DNA from: Channallabes apus | Lineage: Eukaryota > Chordata > Actinopteri > Siluriformes > Clariidae | Reading direction: 5' to 3' | Assembly: GCA_030522415.1 (NCBI GenBank) | Contig: CM060130.1 | Span: 22,280,465 to 22,344,464 of the forward strand | DNA: 64,000 nt | Shown here: positions 54,044-64,000 of the stretch, piece by piece | Layout: every line of letters starts with the position of its first letter | How positions within the stretch are numbered: position 1 is the first letter of the stretch | Position numbers and translations under genes: made by a program | The notes under the pieces: generated by a model | Seen by the model: the letters and a program-made list of their open reading frames with translations, nothing else | Database searches by the model: none | Told to the model about the DNA's origin: nothing

Positions 54044-55640
54044 TATGTATATATTTTGTTTCATTTTGTGGAGCATTTATTGATTTTGTCAGTGTTTATT
54101 TTTTCTTTTTTTCCCCTGATTATGTTCATTAGAAATCATGGTTTAGGTGTTTTGCTGAACTGCTTCATTTTTTTATTTTTTACCATTTAAAAAATATTAT
54201 CTGACTTGATTTCATGTACTGACTAAATAATGTTAAAATATTTTCATCTTTCAGAACTCTTCAGATCCTCAGTGTTTCCCAAGTTTGAAAGATAAAAATT
54301 GTATTTAAACGACTGGAGCGTTTTAATTTTTGTCAGTCAAAACTCATTAAAGATATTCATTACAGATTAATTAAACATGACGAGCTACTGTTGACCCTCA
54401 ACACACTGTATTGGATTTTCTTTCTTTTTTTTCTTTTTCTTGTTTTATCTAGTATAAATGTTCACATGTACAATATGTGTTTCATTACTAGATTGTAATA
54501 GAAAAGAAATAAAAAACATAAACAATATGAAATGTTCTATTGTGCTCTGCTTATCTAAATTATAACCATTTTCCTCCAGATGTTTAGGAGTGATGTTTGT
54601 AGCTGTGTACGATGGAGGTGTGTAGTGGATGATAACACCAGGCCACACTAATCAAACACCAAATTATTCATGATAATCTGTTATACAACATCCACATATT
54701 AGAGACACATCCACATTGATATGGTTTTGTACAAAATGTAGGTACGTAGGTTGTGATAGAAAGGTGTCAGAACACACAGTGCATCTCTGTTATGGTGGTA
54801 AAAGGGGCAGCTACTCAATATTAGGGGCAAATCATCAGTAATGAAACTCTCCACAGCATCGACAGTGGATTTGGGATTCTGAGCTTTAAAGATATTCAAA
54901 GGTTGTGGGTTTGAGTTCCACCACTTTTGTGACAAAAAAAATAAAAAATAAATAAATGACACAAGGGGGCAGCATCGGGGCATTTATAAATCAAAACAAC
55001 ATACATGAGCAGATGCTGCCCCCTTGTGGAGGATCTAAGTGTAGCAATACCAGAGGTACACTACAAAAATAGTCAAATTAAAAGTCACCAAATTAATGAG
55101 TAGATTTATAAACAAATAGGCAGAAGAAATGCACAGAATAAATAATACAGATAGATCTACAGATCAGATTAAAAATGTCCAGCTGTTATGTTCACACAGT
55201 AAAATACTTAATGTTGTACACAGTGTATTAAAACATATACAGGAACTGAACTCACAGTCTAAAACATTATAAACATTCATAATCACACACTGTTCATGTT
55301 CTGTGCTCAGATACAGAGTCACTTTTACTCCTTAATCTTCTGTTTCTAAACATGATATTTGTTTATGTGTTTATGCTTCTTTGTACACATATAACACCAG
55401 AGTCCAGTCTGTACCAAATGTAGAGTTTAACATTAGAACTAAAGAGCTGCTGAAGAAATTAGCTTAGATTAATCCTATGTTGTGATACAGAATAGAATGT
55501 ACAGGGAGTCCAATACATTTATGTGATTTAAATTAAAAGTTATTATATGGATATGGAGCTTTACTCACTTTATTCAACACACTGCTATTATTCTGAACAC
55601 CACTGTACAGTACGCGCGTGATTAAGAACTAATAGTGCTG
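54044..55640. other. Intergenic, AT-rich, with an inverted CTCF-like pair
   Basis: No exon or element recognised, apart from the inverted repeat at 54960-55028. Confidence 0.5.
54960..55028. promoter_or_regulatory. Inverted pair of CTCF-like motifs
   Basis: CACAAGGGGGCAGCATC (54960-54976) and its exact reverse complement (55012-55028), 35 bp apart. Each arm matches the CTCF core (CCACNAGGGGGCAG) closely. It could equally be the ends of a small TIR element. Confidence 0.4.
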
Positions 55641-55745
55641 AGCACAGGGGGCGGGGTTATCAGAGACGAGGGGGCGGGGCTATCAGAGGTGAGTGGGCGG
55701 GGCTTTCTCTCTGTAATGGAGCTGAAAGTGAAAGTAATTCTGGAC
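55640..55745 (+). promoter_or_regulatory. Putative promoter of Ig gene copy B: GC boxes and ISRE
   Basis: Three GGGCGGGG-type boxes (55648-55656, 55670-55678, 55695-55703) are followed by GAAAGTGAAAGT at 55724-55735, which fits an interferon-regulatory-factor element (GAAANNGAAA). The first untranslated exon probably begins soon after and ends at 55934 before GTAAGA. Copy A lacks these boxes. Confidence 0.5.
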
Positions 55746-56134
55746 TCGGAAACAGAACAACTGCACCGTCACACTTCCTGATATAACGGTTTAAAACAGG
55801 AGGAATTTATACAGTGACAATTTACACACGATATTTAAACTCTGTAATGAGGTAAATAGTGAAGATGATCTGGTGTGAAATGTGGACAGACTTCAGCTAA
55901 AGCAGCAGATATGTTTATATGAGGAACAGAAAAGGTAAGAGGAGTTAGCATCATGCTAAAGTACATGTTAGTCACCAACCACTCAATAACCTGTTAAACT
56001 AATCCTCCAAATACACCGTGGAATTGTGCTTTCTAACATTGTGTTTGTGTGAGTTAAGTTGTTTAAAAGGATGACTCTCTCTTTCTGTGTGTGTTTAGGA
56101 TTTTATTAGTTTGAACTGACAGTAAGAGATAAAG

Positions 56135-56205
56135 ATGGCGACTGCAAACAGTAAGTTACATTTACAGAGATACATTTATCTGTATTATTTACTGCAGATT
56201 AAACT

Positions 56206-56245
<40 letters not shown>

Positions 56246-56581
56246 CCTACACAGATGAGTTTAAACTCATTGTTCCCAGGGGTACAGAGGTGTATAATCA
56301 CTCTGCTGTGACTCTCTCGTGTCGTCTGTCTCCTGAAATCAGTGCTGTTAACATGGAGATCCGGTGGTTTAAGGAGACAGACTGTGTTTGTGTCTATAAG
56401 AACAGACAGGTGACAGAGGGGAGACGTTACGAGGACAGAGTGAGTCTGTTCACTCAGGAGCTGGAGAGAGGAAACGTCTCCTTACAGCTGAGAGACTTTA
56501 CAGAGTCAGATGAAGGACAATACCTGTGTCAGGTCACTGATGGAGACAGAACAGAGGAGATTACAGTAGAGACGATCGAAC
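56135..56581 (+). CDS. V-set immunoglobulin domain gene, first two coding exons (copy B)
   Basis: Exon 1 codes 56135-56150 (MATAN) and ends at GTAAGT. Exon 2 is 56255-56581, from ACACAG to GTAAGT, phase 1 out, two codons longer than copy A. V-set landmarks: TLSCRL, IRWFKE, SDEGQYLCQV. As in copy A there is an in-frame TAA before the ATG and no signal peptide. It differs from copy A at 12 codons, clustered at the N-terminal strand and around the F strand, while 65 codons between them are identical. The rest of the gene should lie to the right of the window or has been lost; no coiled-coil or GTPase exon follows within 7 kb. An upstream interferon-type element suggests inducible expression. Confidence 0.75.
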
Positions 56582-57340
56582 GTAAGTGTTCCTGAACTCC
56601 ACACTGTATAAACTCTACATCATCATCTGTGCTTCTCATCTCAGTAGATGAAACACACCCTCAGTATTCAGTATGAGGTTCAGTATACAGGGTGCTAATG
56701 TGGAGTGGAGTTTATTTTAGTCCAATAAACAGTGAGTGTGTTTTTCACTCTGATACACACCTGCACAAGGGCCTAAAAGCAGCAGCTTGTACAAATACTA
56801 ATTAAATAGTGATTGATAAGTGAATCACATGTTACTTTTCCTGCTAATCAGGGATTCGTTCAATATAACTTTACATCAGAGACATTTTTACATCAGAGAG
56901 GAAATTTAGTTACACACTAAATGTGGCCTTTAGATTGTTAGGGTTATTTGATATTTAATAGAACAGATAATAAATATAGTGCTGAGAAACCAAACACACA
57001 CATTGAGGTTAAAGTGAGACATACATTGGACTACTGACTAACCTCAACTATAAAGAGTAACTATTTAAAAAAAATGTAAAAATGTTAATTGGTCTGGATC
57101 AGGTTGTCTGCCAAATGCCATAAATGTAAATGTCTGATGTTTGACACTTTTAGAGTAAGAATATCTGACTAGTGGTTAATAACAGGTGTATAACAGTCCA
57201 GAGAACACATTAGTTAGTCAGGTATCTAACTTGGCACACACACTAATGCACCGTGTACACTTCTATATGGCTGTAAATTAATAAAAGAGACTAATAACAG
57301 GAGTTACAGCTTTTAGTGTTGGACTTGTGTTTTACACAAA
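56582..57340 (+). other. Intron or flank after Ig copy B
   Basis: Matches 3850-4620. No exon recognised. Confidence 0.5.
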
Positions 57341-58033
57341 TCAGTCCACAAAATGATCCACAAGTTCCCTCAGCTCCTGATTCTGCATTGGCATCAGATC
57401 CTCTCCCTGATGAATAAGGTGGCAGCTTTGCTCTATGGCAGAAAGAGAGACAAGGGCTAAGGAGCGAGGAATTGCTTCAATCCACCATTTCAAAAGATTA
57501 ATATGATACAGCTCAGTGCTTTTGCACTTACCCGGCTGTTGCAGATTATATTTCACTGGCTTGACTCGTTCCACAGCGGTTAAGGCTCCTTGCCAACGGG
57601 TAGGAACATGAGCACTGGGGAGAAGCAGCAGTACGATCGCCCACCTTAAATACGCGTGACTGAGCCGGCTGGTCGTAGGCGTGCTTCTTCTTCTCTTGTG
57701 CCTCTTGCGTGTGCCGTCCCATGATAGGGAGAACTTTGTTGATATTTGTTTGAAGTTCCTGCACAAACTCACTTACAAACCTGAATGGTGAGCGCTGCTC
57801 CTCAAAGGCTTCCTTGGCACACATCACACTTAACTTTTGACATGAATGGCGTACCTTGGTCTGTAAGTACTTCTTTGTGGAGGCTGAAAGGGTACGCTTA
57901 TGATAGGCAGTGGAATTAGCAGAGCGGGGACGGGTTTAGCAGGTGCTGTACATTGACCGTTGGGACAGTTCTGACAGAATTCATGTACCTGGGCCTCTAA
58001 AGTGGTGCAGTGGTAAAGTGCTCGCCCTATCAT
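57341..58033 (-). pseudogene. Old Ty3/gypsy pol C-terminal fragment (copy B)
   Basis: Same remnant as 4622-5251: FVQELQTNINKVLPIMGRHT, FKVGDRTAASPQ (frame changed in the GDRVLLL motif), and QQPGKCKSTELYHINLLKWW. It has a small deletion relative to copy A near 57600. It extends a little further upstream, where CTAPAKPVPALLIPLPI is readable before the SINE boundary. Confidence 0.65.
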
Positions 58034-58197
58034 CCGGAGATCGCCGGTTCGAACCCCGGGTGATGCTGTAACCTCTCACAGCCGGAGGACTAAGAGAGAG
58101 CTGATTGGCCGTGCTCTCTCAGGGGGAGGGATGAGAGGTACTCGTGCTCACACATTAATCACGGCTCTACAGCCAAACAGGGGCGTCTGTGAGCTCT
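57995..58197 (+). repeat. tRNA-derived SINE (copy B, truncated)
   Basis: Head with GTGGTGCAGTGGTAAAG and GCCGGTTCGAACCCCGGG as in 5213-5660. The second half is deleted, joining GGCGTCTGTGAGCTC directly to TGTGAAATCTGTAC. Confidence 0.7.
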
Positions 58198-58464
58198 GTG
58201 AAATCTGTACTTTATTTTCTCTATAGTGGTTTGCACCTCCCAAGGTGACCTCCAAAGGGTGGGAAATGTTCCAGGTGCATCACAGTGTGGATTTTAGCCT
58301 GTGAGACGACCTGAGATCACATTCAGATTCACATTGTTTTGTATGATTATACATATAAGTTATTTTCTACAAAGAAATATAAGGCTGGCCGGGGCTCCGG
58401 GTCGTCACAACACACTCTTACAAGTGAAGCGCAGTTGAACCTTGGATTACGAACATAATTCATG

Positions 58465-58969
58465 TGTCACGGGGCGTAGCGGAACGAGGTGAATCCAAGC
58501 GCAGATGAGAGACAGCAATGTTAAACAAGAGCGGGGTCGGAATGCGGATGCGGAGGTAAATACCGGGAGATCAGTCAGCGCAGCGTCTAAGCCAAATCGT
58601 GAAACAAGAGCCGTAGTCAGAAAGGGAAGCGTGAGTTCAAAACCGGGAGATCAAAGAGCGAGGCAAACAAAACCGAGACGAGAAACCGAAAGCAAAACGA
58701 GAAACAAAGCGGGCTTGGCAACGTGAAAGCAAGAAAAATAAACGCGAGAAAATCGGGGCAAAAATACACAAGATAATCCAGCGGTTTGAGCAGCGCGCAG
58801 CGCGTGCTTAAAATCGCTGGAGCAATCAGTGGAGGGAATGAGGAACAGGTGAGCAGACGGGGTTGAAACCGGGGCGTGGGAACTGCACATGACAGGCTAG
58901 GGAAAAACATGAGCACGTGAGAAGTGACAGCGTGGGAAAAAGACGGGAGATGGGGCGTGAATAATGACA
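58465..58969 (-). repeat. Solo LTR with known empty site
   Basis: 505 bp, TGTCACGGGG...AATAATGACA, with target duplication TCATG at 58460-58464 and 58970-58974. Copy A (6027-6040 region, AATTCATGTTGGCTG) is the uninterrupted site. Orientation is probably minus, since a GATTTTAAGC TATA-like region and a T-rich R/U5 style region read that way. No internal sequence remains. Confidence 0.85.
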
Positions 58970-58974
58970 TCATG

Positions 58975-60300
58975 TTGGCTGTGGATTTGCCCGTGGCCTT
59001 ACAGTTAAAGCCTCGAACTCCATTATGGGAAATTATTGACTTTGGAAAAACTTGTAAAAGTAAAGATGTAAAATTGCATCAGAGACAGAAGTGTTGTTAC
59101 ATGAAATTTGTCAAAGTGGAAGTTCTTTAGTCTTCATTAGTCTGGTCTGAGCTTTAGGCAGAGATCACTCATGTAAGTAACACACTGCACATAGCAGTCT
59201 CACTGGACTTTTTGAAGTTTTCAACAATAATTTTCTCTGCACATCTAATGGCAACTAAATGAGCTGCTTATTCAGAGTTCAGGAGGAAACACCACCGGAA
59301 ATGGAACTAATTAATGCTGTAATAATAAATCTAATAATAATTATTACTGCTGTAAGTAAATTTTTCCTGATACAGATAGAAATGTGAATGAACGTGGTGA
59401 TGCTCAGCATTTTCATTCGATATGACGCGTCTTATTCACCAGTTGAACACAGATGTGTGTTACTGCACCCAGTATTTAATTGTTTAATTATTAATTATTT
59501 ATTATTCACTATGTTGTTATATTATAAATATAAATATTAAACTTTTAGCTGAACATCTTTGAACTAAAAGCAAAGAATGAAGTTATTCTGTCTGTAAATC
59601 ATGAGTTTTTCTCATTATATTTTATCTAACATTACATTTCTCTCTCTGTTGTTCCACATGACACATTCAGTACGGGTGAGTAAATAACTCGACTTCACAC
59701 TAATGATAAACATTTATACTTTATAAACTCATGAAATGTATTAGATTTTAATTCAGGTATCAAATAGAAACATAAAAACATTTCAGATGATGTTTATGTG
59801 AAGGACTCTGATCAGTAAGTGAAATTCCACTTCCATCAGTCAGCTTCTTTCCCACAATGCACCTATGTGTAACCCCACTGCACTGCAATAATGTAGACAG
59901 AGACGTTTAACATGTTGAGTAAAAGACACAACAAACATGTAACATATAACACACACCACTGCCAGACTCCATCAGAATCTCATACAGAATCATATAAGAA
60001 TAAAAATATAACATTTCTCAGGATTCGTCTGGATAGAACAGTTGTCTATTCTGCAAGTGTCCAAGTAACATATCAGTATTTTTGTATTATTTTAATAAGC
60101 TGTGACTCATAATTGTGTTTTTACTGATACACAGAGTGACATGACATTTCCTGACACTTCACAATAAACATAAATCAGAGCTTTAACAGTGTTCAGTGCT
60201 TGTAGACAGAATAATTGCCATCACTCGCTCTGCATAACAATCACACCATATTGTAAAAAAACATTGACGAGTTGACTCTTAAAAGCCTAGCGTTTAGTCT
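58975..60300 (+). other. Duplicated non-coding block
   Basis: Parallels 6036-6328 and 13306-13860. An open stretch from 58972 (starting MLAVDLPVALQL) shares the unrecognised 45-codon frame seen in copy A. No other feature. Confidence 0.45.
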
Positions 60301-60305
60301 CTTTA

Positions 60306-60911
60306 TTGCCTCTTTTCCACTGCATAGTATGGCACAGCACGGTTCAGTACAGCTCACTTCGGTTCGGCTCAGTTCGACTCAGTTTGCGCTTCCACTGCAG
60401 TTTAGTAACGCTTTAGAGTGGGCGGGATTATTCACGTGTCGTTATAGTTGCAGCGCCTCTACTGCCGTGACATCATCGTAAATGCGCCACAAACAAACAC
60501 ACAACAATGGAGCATATCGACGGAATGGTGTTCTTCATTCTCGGCATGTGGATGTTTTTAACAGCAAGACGAAGGAGTTTGTTTCAAAAGAGGCTGATGG
60601 CAGGCAAAGAAAAATATTTGGTTAATCCAAAAAGGTGCGTCCGATCCTTCGCTGGCTGTTCTAAATATAGCGGTTCTGTTGTGTCTCATGTCGCAAGTTC
60701 AGTGACGCAGTAATGACGATTTTCTCCGGCCAATCAGTGACCAGCGGAGTTTACACGTCACGTTTTGGTAATGGTTCGGCGCGCTTGGAACCTCGGCTGA
60801 GGTAGTACTAAAAAAAGGACCAGGTACCAGGTACTGTTCCCAGTGGAAAACCCCCCAAAAGTGAGCTGAACTTAACCGTGTCGTGCCGTACTATGCAGTG
60901 GAAAAGCGCCA
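60306..60911. mobile_element. Non-autonomous TIR element with known empty site
   Basis: 606 bp with imperfect inverted ends (CTTTTCCACTGCATAGTATGGCAC and, inverted, the same with a few changes). Copy A (CCTCTTTAAGCTAAC near 13845-13860) shows the empty site, and TA flanks both ends (60304-60305, 60912-60913). An internal 68-codon open stretch from 60507 is not recognised. The class is uncertain, possibly PIF/Harbinger or Tc/mariner-type MITE. Confidence 0.75.
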
Positions 60912-61031
60912 TAAGCTAACAGTAGTAAGCCATATTAATGCACACAGCATAAAGACAACCTGACTGAACTGAGAACAGAAGTCCTTCACTTCATTTATAA
61001 AACTTCTATAATAGGAGAGAGGGATTTAGGA

Positions 61032-62000
61032 GTGAAAGAGAGAAAAACAGAACGAGATCACACATCTTCTCAAGTCTACTGCGACATATCATATGCTGTC
61101 GTAACAAATGTACAGTGGGAGCCACAGCAAATAGCCGCGACCGTGTAAATGATGTGCAAACGTCGTGTGACTGCCCTATGCATGCCGTATTCCCCCCTCC
61201 CTTTTCTGCCAGAAAGGCGTGTCAAGATTTCACAGTAAACACGCCCATTCAAGCCCTATTTATTCATTTACCTGGTGCCACCACTAGACGGCGCTTCATT
61301 CTCAAGAACACGTTCAAACAAGCCAGCTACGCTGAGTTGCAATCACGTGATTTTAACAACCCGCCTCCACCCCCGCCAAACTAATGCTACCAAACTACAG
61401 AAGTGAAGATGGTGGCTTAACGGACTATTCACGGTAAGTGATGTTTTATTTCATAAAATTTGTTCGGAGTAATTTACAGTTTATTTCCCAGTTTAGTTTT
61501 TTATTGGCCGTTTTAAATATCACTGGCAGCACCAGCAGCGGTCAGATGTAACTTTAGAGAAATTAATGATCTGTTTACCAAGTCTGGAGTTAACATTACA
61601 GCTTACTGTCAGTGTCACAAACTCACAATGTCACTCCACTTTAATTCAAAAAGATGCTCAAGCTTTGAAAATACTACTAATGTCCGTATTACAAAAGCTG
61701 CACTACCCGATGAAGAGTGTTTGTGCTCTCTGTAAATACTGAGAGAATCTGACTGCGTGTTGTCTGGATAAATTCAGTGTGTATTTATTCTTTGGTTAAG
61801 AGTTAATCTGCAGGTTATTTCTGTAACTGGAATATAATGTGATGCAGTTCATGAGGGACACAAGATGAGGGTAGCTGTACAGGAGCTAGCGAGCTAAACG
61901 CTCATATTTTACGGTTTATATTTTATCCACTTTGGCCGTGACTTTCCGCGGTAGCGCGAGCGCTTAGTTAACGAGCTGGATAAAAACACTGAAGTGTTTA
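61032..62000 (+). other. Possible first exon and promoter of an unseen gene
   Basis: 61330-61433 is GC-richer and ends ACG before GTAAGTGATG, a good donor. The ATG at 61409 (AAGATGGTGGC) is followed at once by TAA, so any exon here would be untranslated. AAGATGGTGGC also resembles a YY1 site. Nothing downstream identifies the gene. Confidence 0.3.
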
Positions 62001-63395
62001 CCAGTAAAGGAGGAGGAGGGGGGAGGTGTGTGTGTGTGTGTGTGTGTGTGAGGGGAGGTGTGGGGGGGGACTTCAGTAAGTTATACAGTAGTTTGGTTTC
62101 AGAGATGAACTAATGCTCATATACGAGTGTTATATCGCTTAACTTATTTGTATGAGAAGCGCATTAAGTAAATTCTCGGTTAATTTAATTCAGACGATAA
62201 TACAGACAGACTGTGATTAACACTAACAAAGTTCACTGGTTAACATTAGCACAGGCAGTTTATTTACATTCCAGAATTTCCAAACCCGTATTTTACACAC
62301 TCTGTGGTAAATAGGTTTATTAATATATTTTATATTTATTAGAACTATATGTTCTGTAAAGTTTATTTATCTTTGTCTTCACTAAATTCTCCTGTCGTCG
62401 TTAAGCAGAGCTCTGCTGTGGAGGATTGGGGGGTCATACGGCTGACGACTGGACTTTTGGAGCTACAGTACAGGAGGAGCCTGAACAAGCTGTTGAGGGA
62501 GCTGTAGGAGGGATGACGTCACAGTCCGACAGCTTTAGAATGATGTTTGGTCAGGTCTACCTATGAACACGGCTGTTCAGCAGTTCTAAACACAAGCGCA
62601 GGGTCTGTTTTTGTCCTTAACTGAAATACTTCAATACGTTAATAATGAATTTATTTTGCTGAATAAGGTAATAAGCGATATTTAAACCAAACCAGTAAGT
62701 TAAGTAAGTGTTCCATACATTAAAGTACTGTGTATAACCAAGTGCCCTAGCAAACACAGTTACAGTTTACAGTACAAACAAACAAAGAGGGTGTGCGCTG
62801 GGGGGATTGGAAGGTGACTGAGAATACTCATTTACAAGACAAAAGATGGTCAGAGGCAGGGCCGTTCTAGACCAGACTATATGGGGGGGGGGGGGTAGTC
62901 AGAAATTTGAAGGGGGCATCATGTTCGAGCACTGTTTTTCCCCTGGGCTTATAGTAACAGTATTGTCCTTGCTAAATTGTGTTGAGGCACGCAAACACCC
63001 TGACCACAGGTGGCAATCTCTCAGGGGGGGAACTTAAAAATTAAATAAATTAAATATCCTTAATCCAGATTTTATCAATCAATGACATAACATTTATCTA
63101 AGCTGGATGGTCAAATTCTCAAAAACGTTTAACCTAAAGTAAGACATAACACACTATCACTAAAATATTTACAAAACTGAAAGGTTGTCTTATGAATAAT
63201 AAAAAATACAAACTAAATTAAAACAGATGGGCTACTGAACAGATCATAATATGTTTTATGTTATATATATACACGTTAATAATTTACACCATGATAACAT
63301 TTGTATTTATGTTTTTTGTATATATTTTTAAATGTTCAAATGAACGTTTCAGAGTATATAATTTGTTGTGTCATCTGTGTGTCACGCTATCTCTT

Positions 63396-63432
<37 letters not shown>

Positions 63433-63838
63433 TAACACATGAAATCGCGTAAAACCAAATGAAACTAGGGTAAAAAATATAAGCAGTAAAAATACAGTAG
63501 TATCCTGTAGGTGATTCCTGTCCTGTGATAACAGGCACTAACACTCTAGAACTGTTTAGTTCTGTTAGTATATTGTTTTCAAGTGTGAATGTTTATGGGG
63601 ATTAAATCTGTCTCTGCTGCTGCATCTATTCACAGTTGTGATAAGTGATTTATGCCCCATCAGATCTTTGATGTGGGACGTTATGCTGGTTAAATGACTA
63701 AAGAAATACTGATCCGTACAGATATTTGTTCCAGATATTATGCGCCATTAATCAATTTGTTATGCCAATTTGACTATCAGCGAAAACATAAAAAATATAA
63801 CGAAAACAAACCAAAGCAGACGTTAAATTTTAAGCTTT
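62001..63838. other. Intergenic with microsatellites
   Basis: (GT)n at 62027-62050, a G run at 62882-62894, (CA)n at 63401-63431. No exon or element recognised. Confidence 0.5.
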
Positions 63839-63946
63839 ACTTTCAAATTCAAATATTATTTTGCACATACACTGTACGATATGCAGTAAAATGCTTATAA
63901 ATCTGTGCTTTAGTACCACGCGCTAACCGATTGCGCAACTGGAGCC
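63839..63946 (-). repeat. L2-type 3' tail joined to a tRNA-Ile(UAU)-like 5' half
   Basis: On the minus strand GGCTCCAGTTGCGCAATCGG, then TTAGCGCGTGGTAC, resembles the 5' half of tRNA-Ile(UAU). A short link is followed by an L2-like tail (ATAAGCATTTTACTGCATAT, ending TTTGAATTTGAAAG). No 3' tRNA half follows, so it is not a functional tRNA. Confidence 0.5.
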
Positions 63947-64000
63947 ACATGAAAGTTGCTCTTGTCAGAGCATCCTCTCTCTCGTGCACACACACACACA

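Larger units (their letters stand above)
55840..61031 (+). repeat. Segmental duplication, copy B
   Basis: Paralogue of 3107-13971 without the LINE. It carries a solo LTR (58465-58969) and a TIR element (60306-60911) absent from copy A. It diverges from copy A after GGGATTTAGGA. Confidence 0.85.

Noticed and set aside
58505..58973. Open stretches on both strands within the 505-bp insert in copy B
   Set aside because: They lie inside a solo LTR defined by target duplication and empty site.
61115..61384. 89-codon frame ending in a proline run
   Set aside because: No homology recognised and no splice context; the region looks like a non-coding 5' flank.
63900..63950. Functional tRNA-Ile(UAU) gene with intron
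   Set aside because: Only the 5' half matches, and LINE-type tail sequence follows instead of the 3' half.

Overview
The window looks like teleost fish nuclear DNA from an immune-gene neighbourhood packed with transposable elements. The host content is: two paralogous V-set immunoglobulin exons (about 3.4 kb and 56.2 kb), a long coiled-coil exon (42.9-44.0 kb), and an AIG1/GIMAP-type GTPase exon (44.8-45.8 kb) with a frameshifted tail. Consensus splice sites, Ty3/gypsy chromoviruses, L2 LINEs, DD34E Tc1 elements, hAT and other small TIR elements, tRNA-type SINEs and CA/TA microsatellites all fit a ray-finned fish. The order cannot be fixed from sequence alone.

Layout. 0-1.9 kb: broken 3' part of an LTR retrotransposon with its LTR. 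3.1-14.0 kb: copy A of a segmental duplication (Ig gene start, old gypsy tail, SINE), split by an L2 LINE that itself carries a small LTR element. 14.0-15.6 kb: 5'-truncated L2. 16.5-18.5 kb: Tc1 element disrupted by a solo LTR. 19.2-20.0 kb: small TIR element. 21.0-26.3 kb: chromovirus 1 (two nonsense codons). 28.0-33.5 kb: chromovirus 2, apparently intact, its LTRs differing at one base. 36.0-41.2 kb: chromovirus 3 (minus strand, degraded, with a SINE inside). 41.3-42.6 kb: hAT element. 42.9-47.0 kb: coiled-coil and GIMAP exons. 47.3-51.1 kb: intact copy of the small LTR element. 52.4-54.0 kb: second Tc1. 55.8-61.0 kb: copy B of the duplication, with its own solo LTR and small TIR element. 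61-64 kb: mostly unassigned.

Two things stand out. First, a non-autonomous LTR retrotransposon family is present twice (6558-10673 minus; 47274-51120 plus). Its only long reading frame starts inside the 5' LTR and ends inside the 3' LTR. It encodes no polymerase; most of it is CpG-dense 27/30-bp minisatellite encoding Ala/Ser/Pro/Thr-rich 9-10-residue repeats. Both copies keep a 10-nt self-complementary primer/PBS pair of the Tf1/sushi kind, next to a hairpin with a compensatory base change. Second, the Ig, coiled-coil and GIMAP exons are phase-compatible (all phase 1), and the Ig start exon has an in-frame stop upstream and no signal peptide. They could form one cytosolic Ig-coiled-coil-GTPase gene. 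The two Ig paralogues differ at 12 codons, all amino-acid changing.
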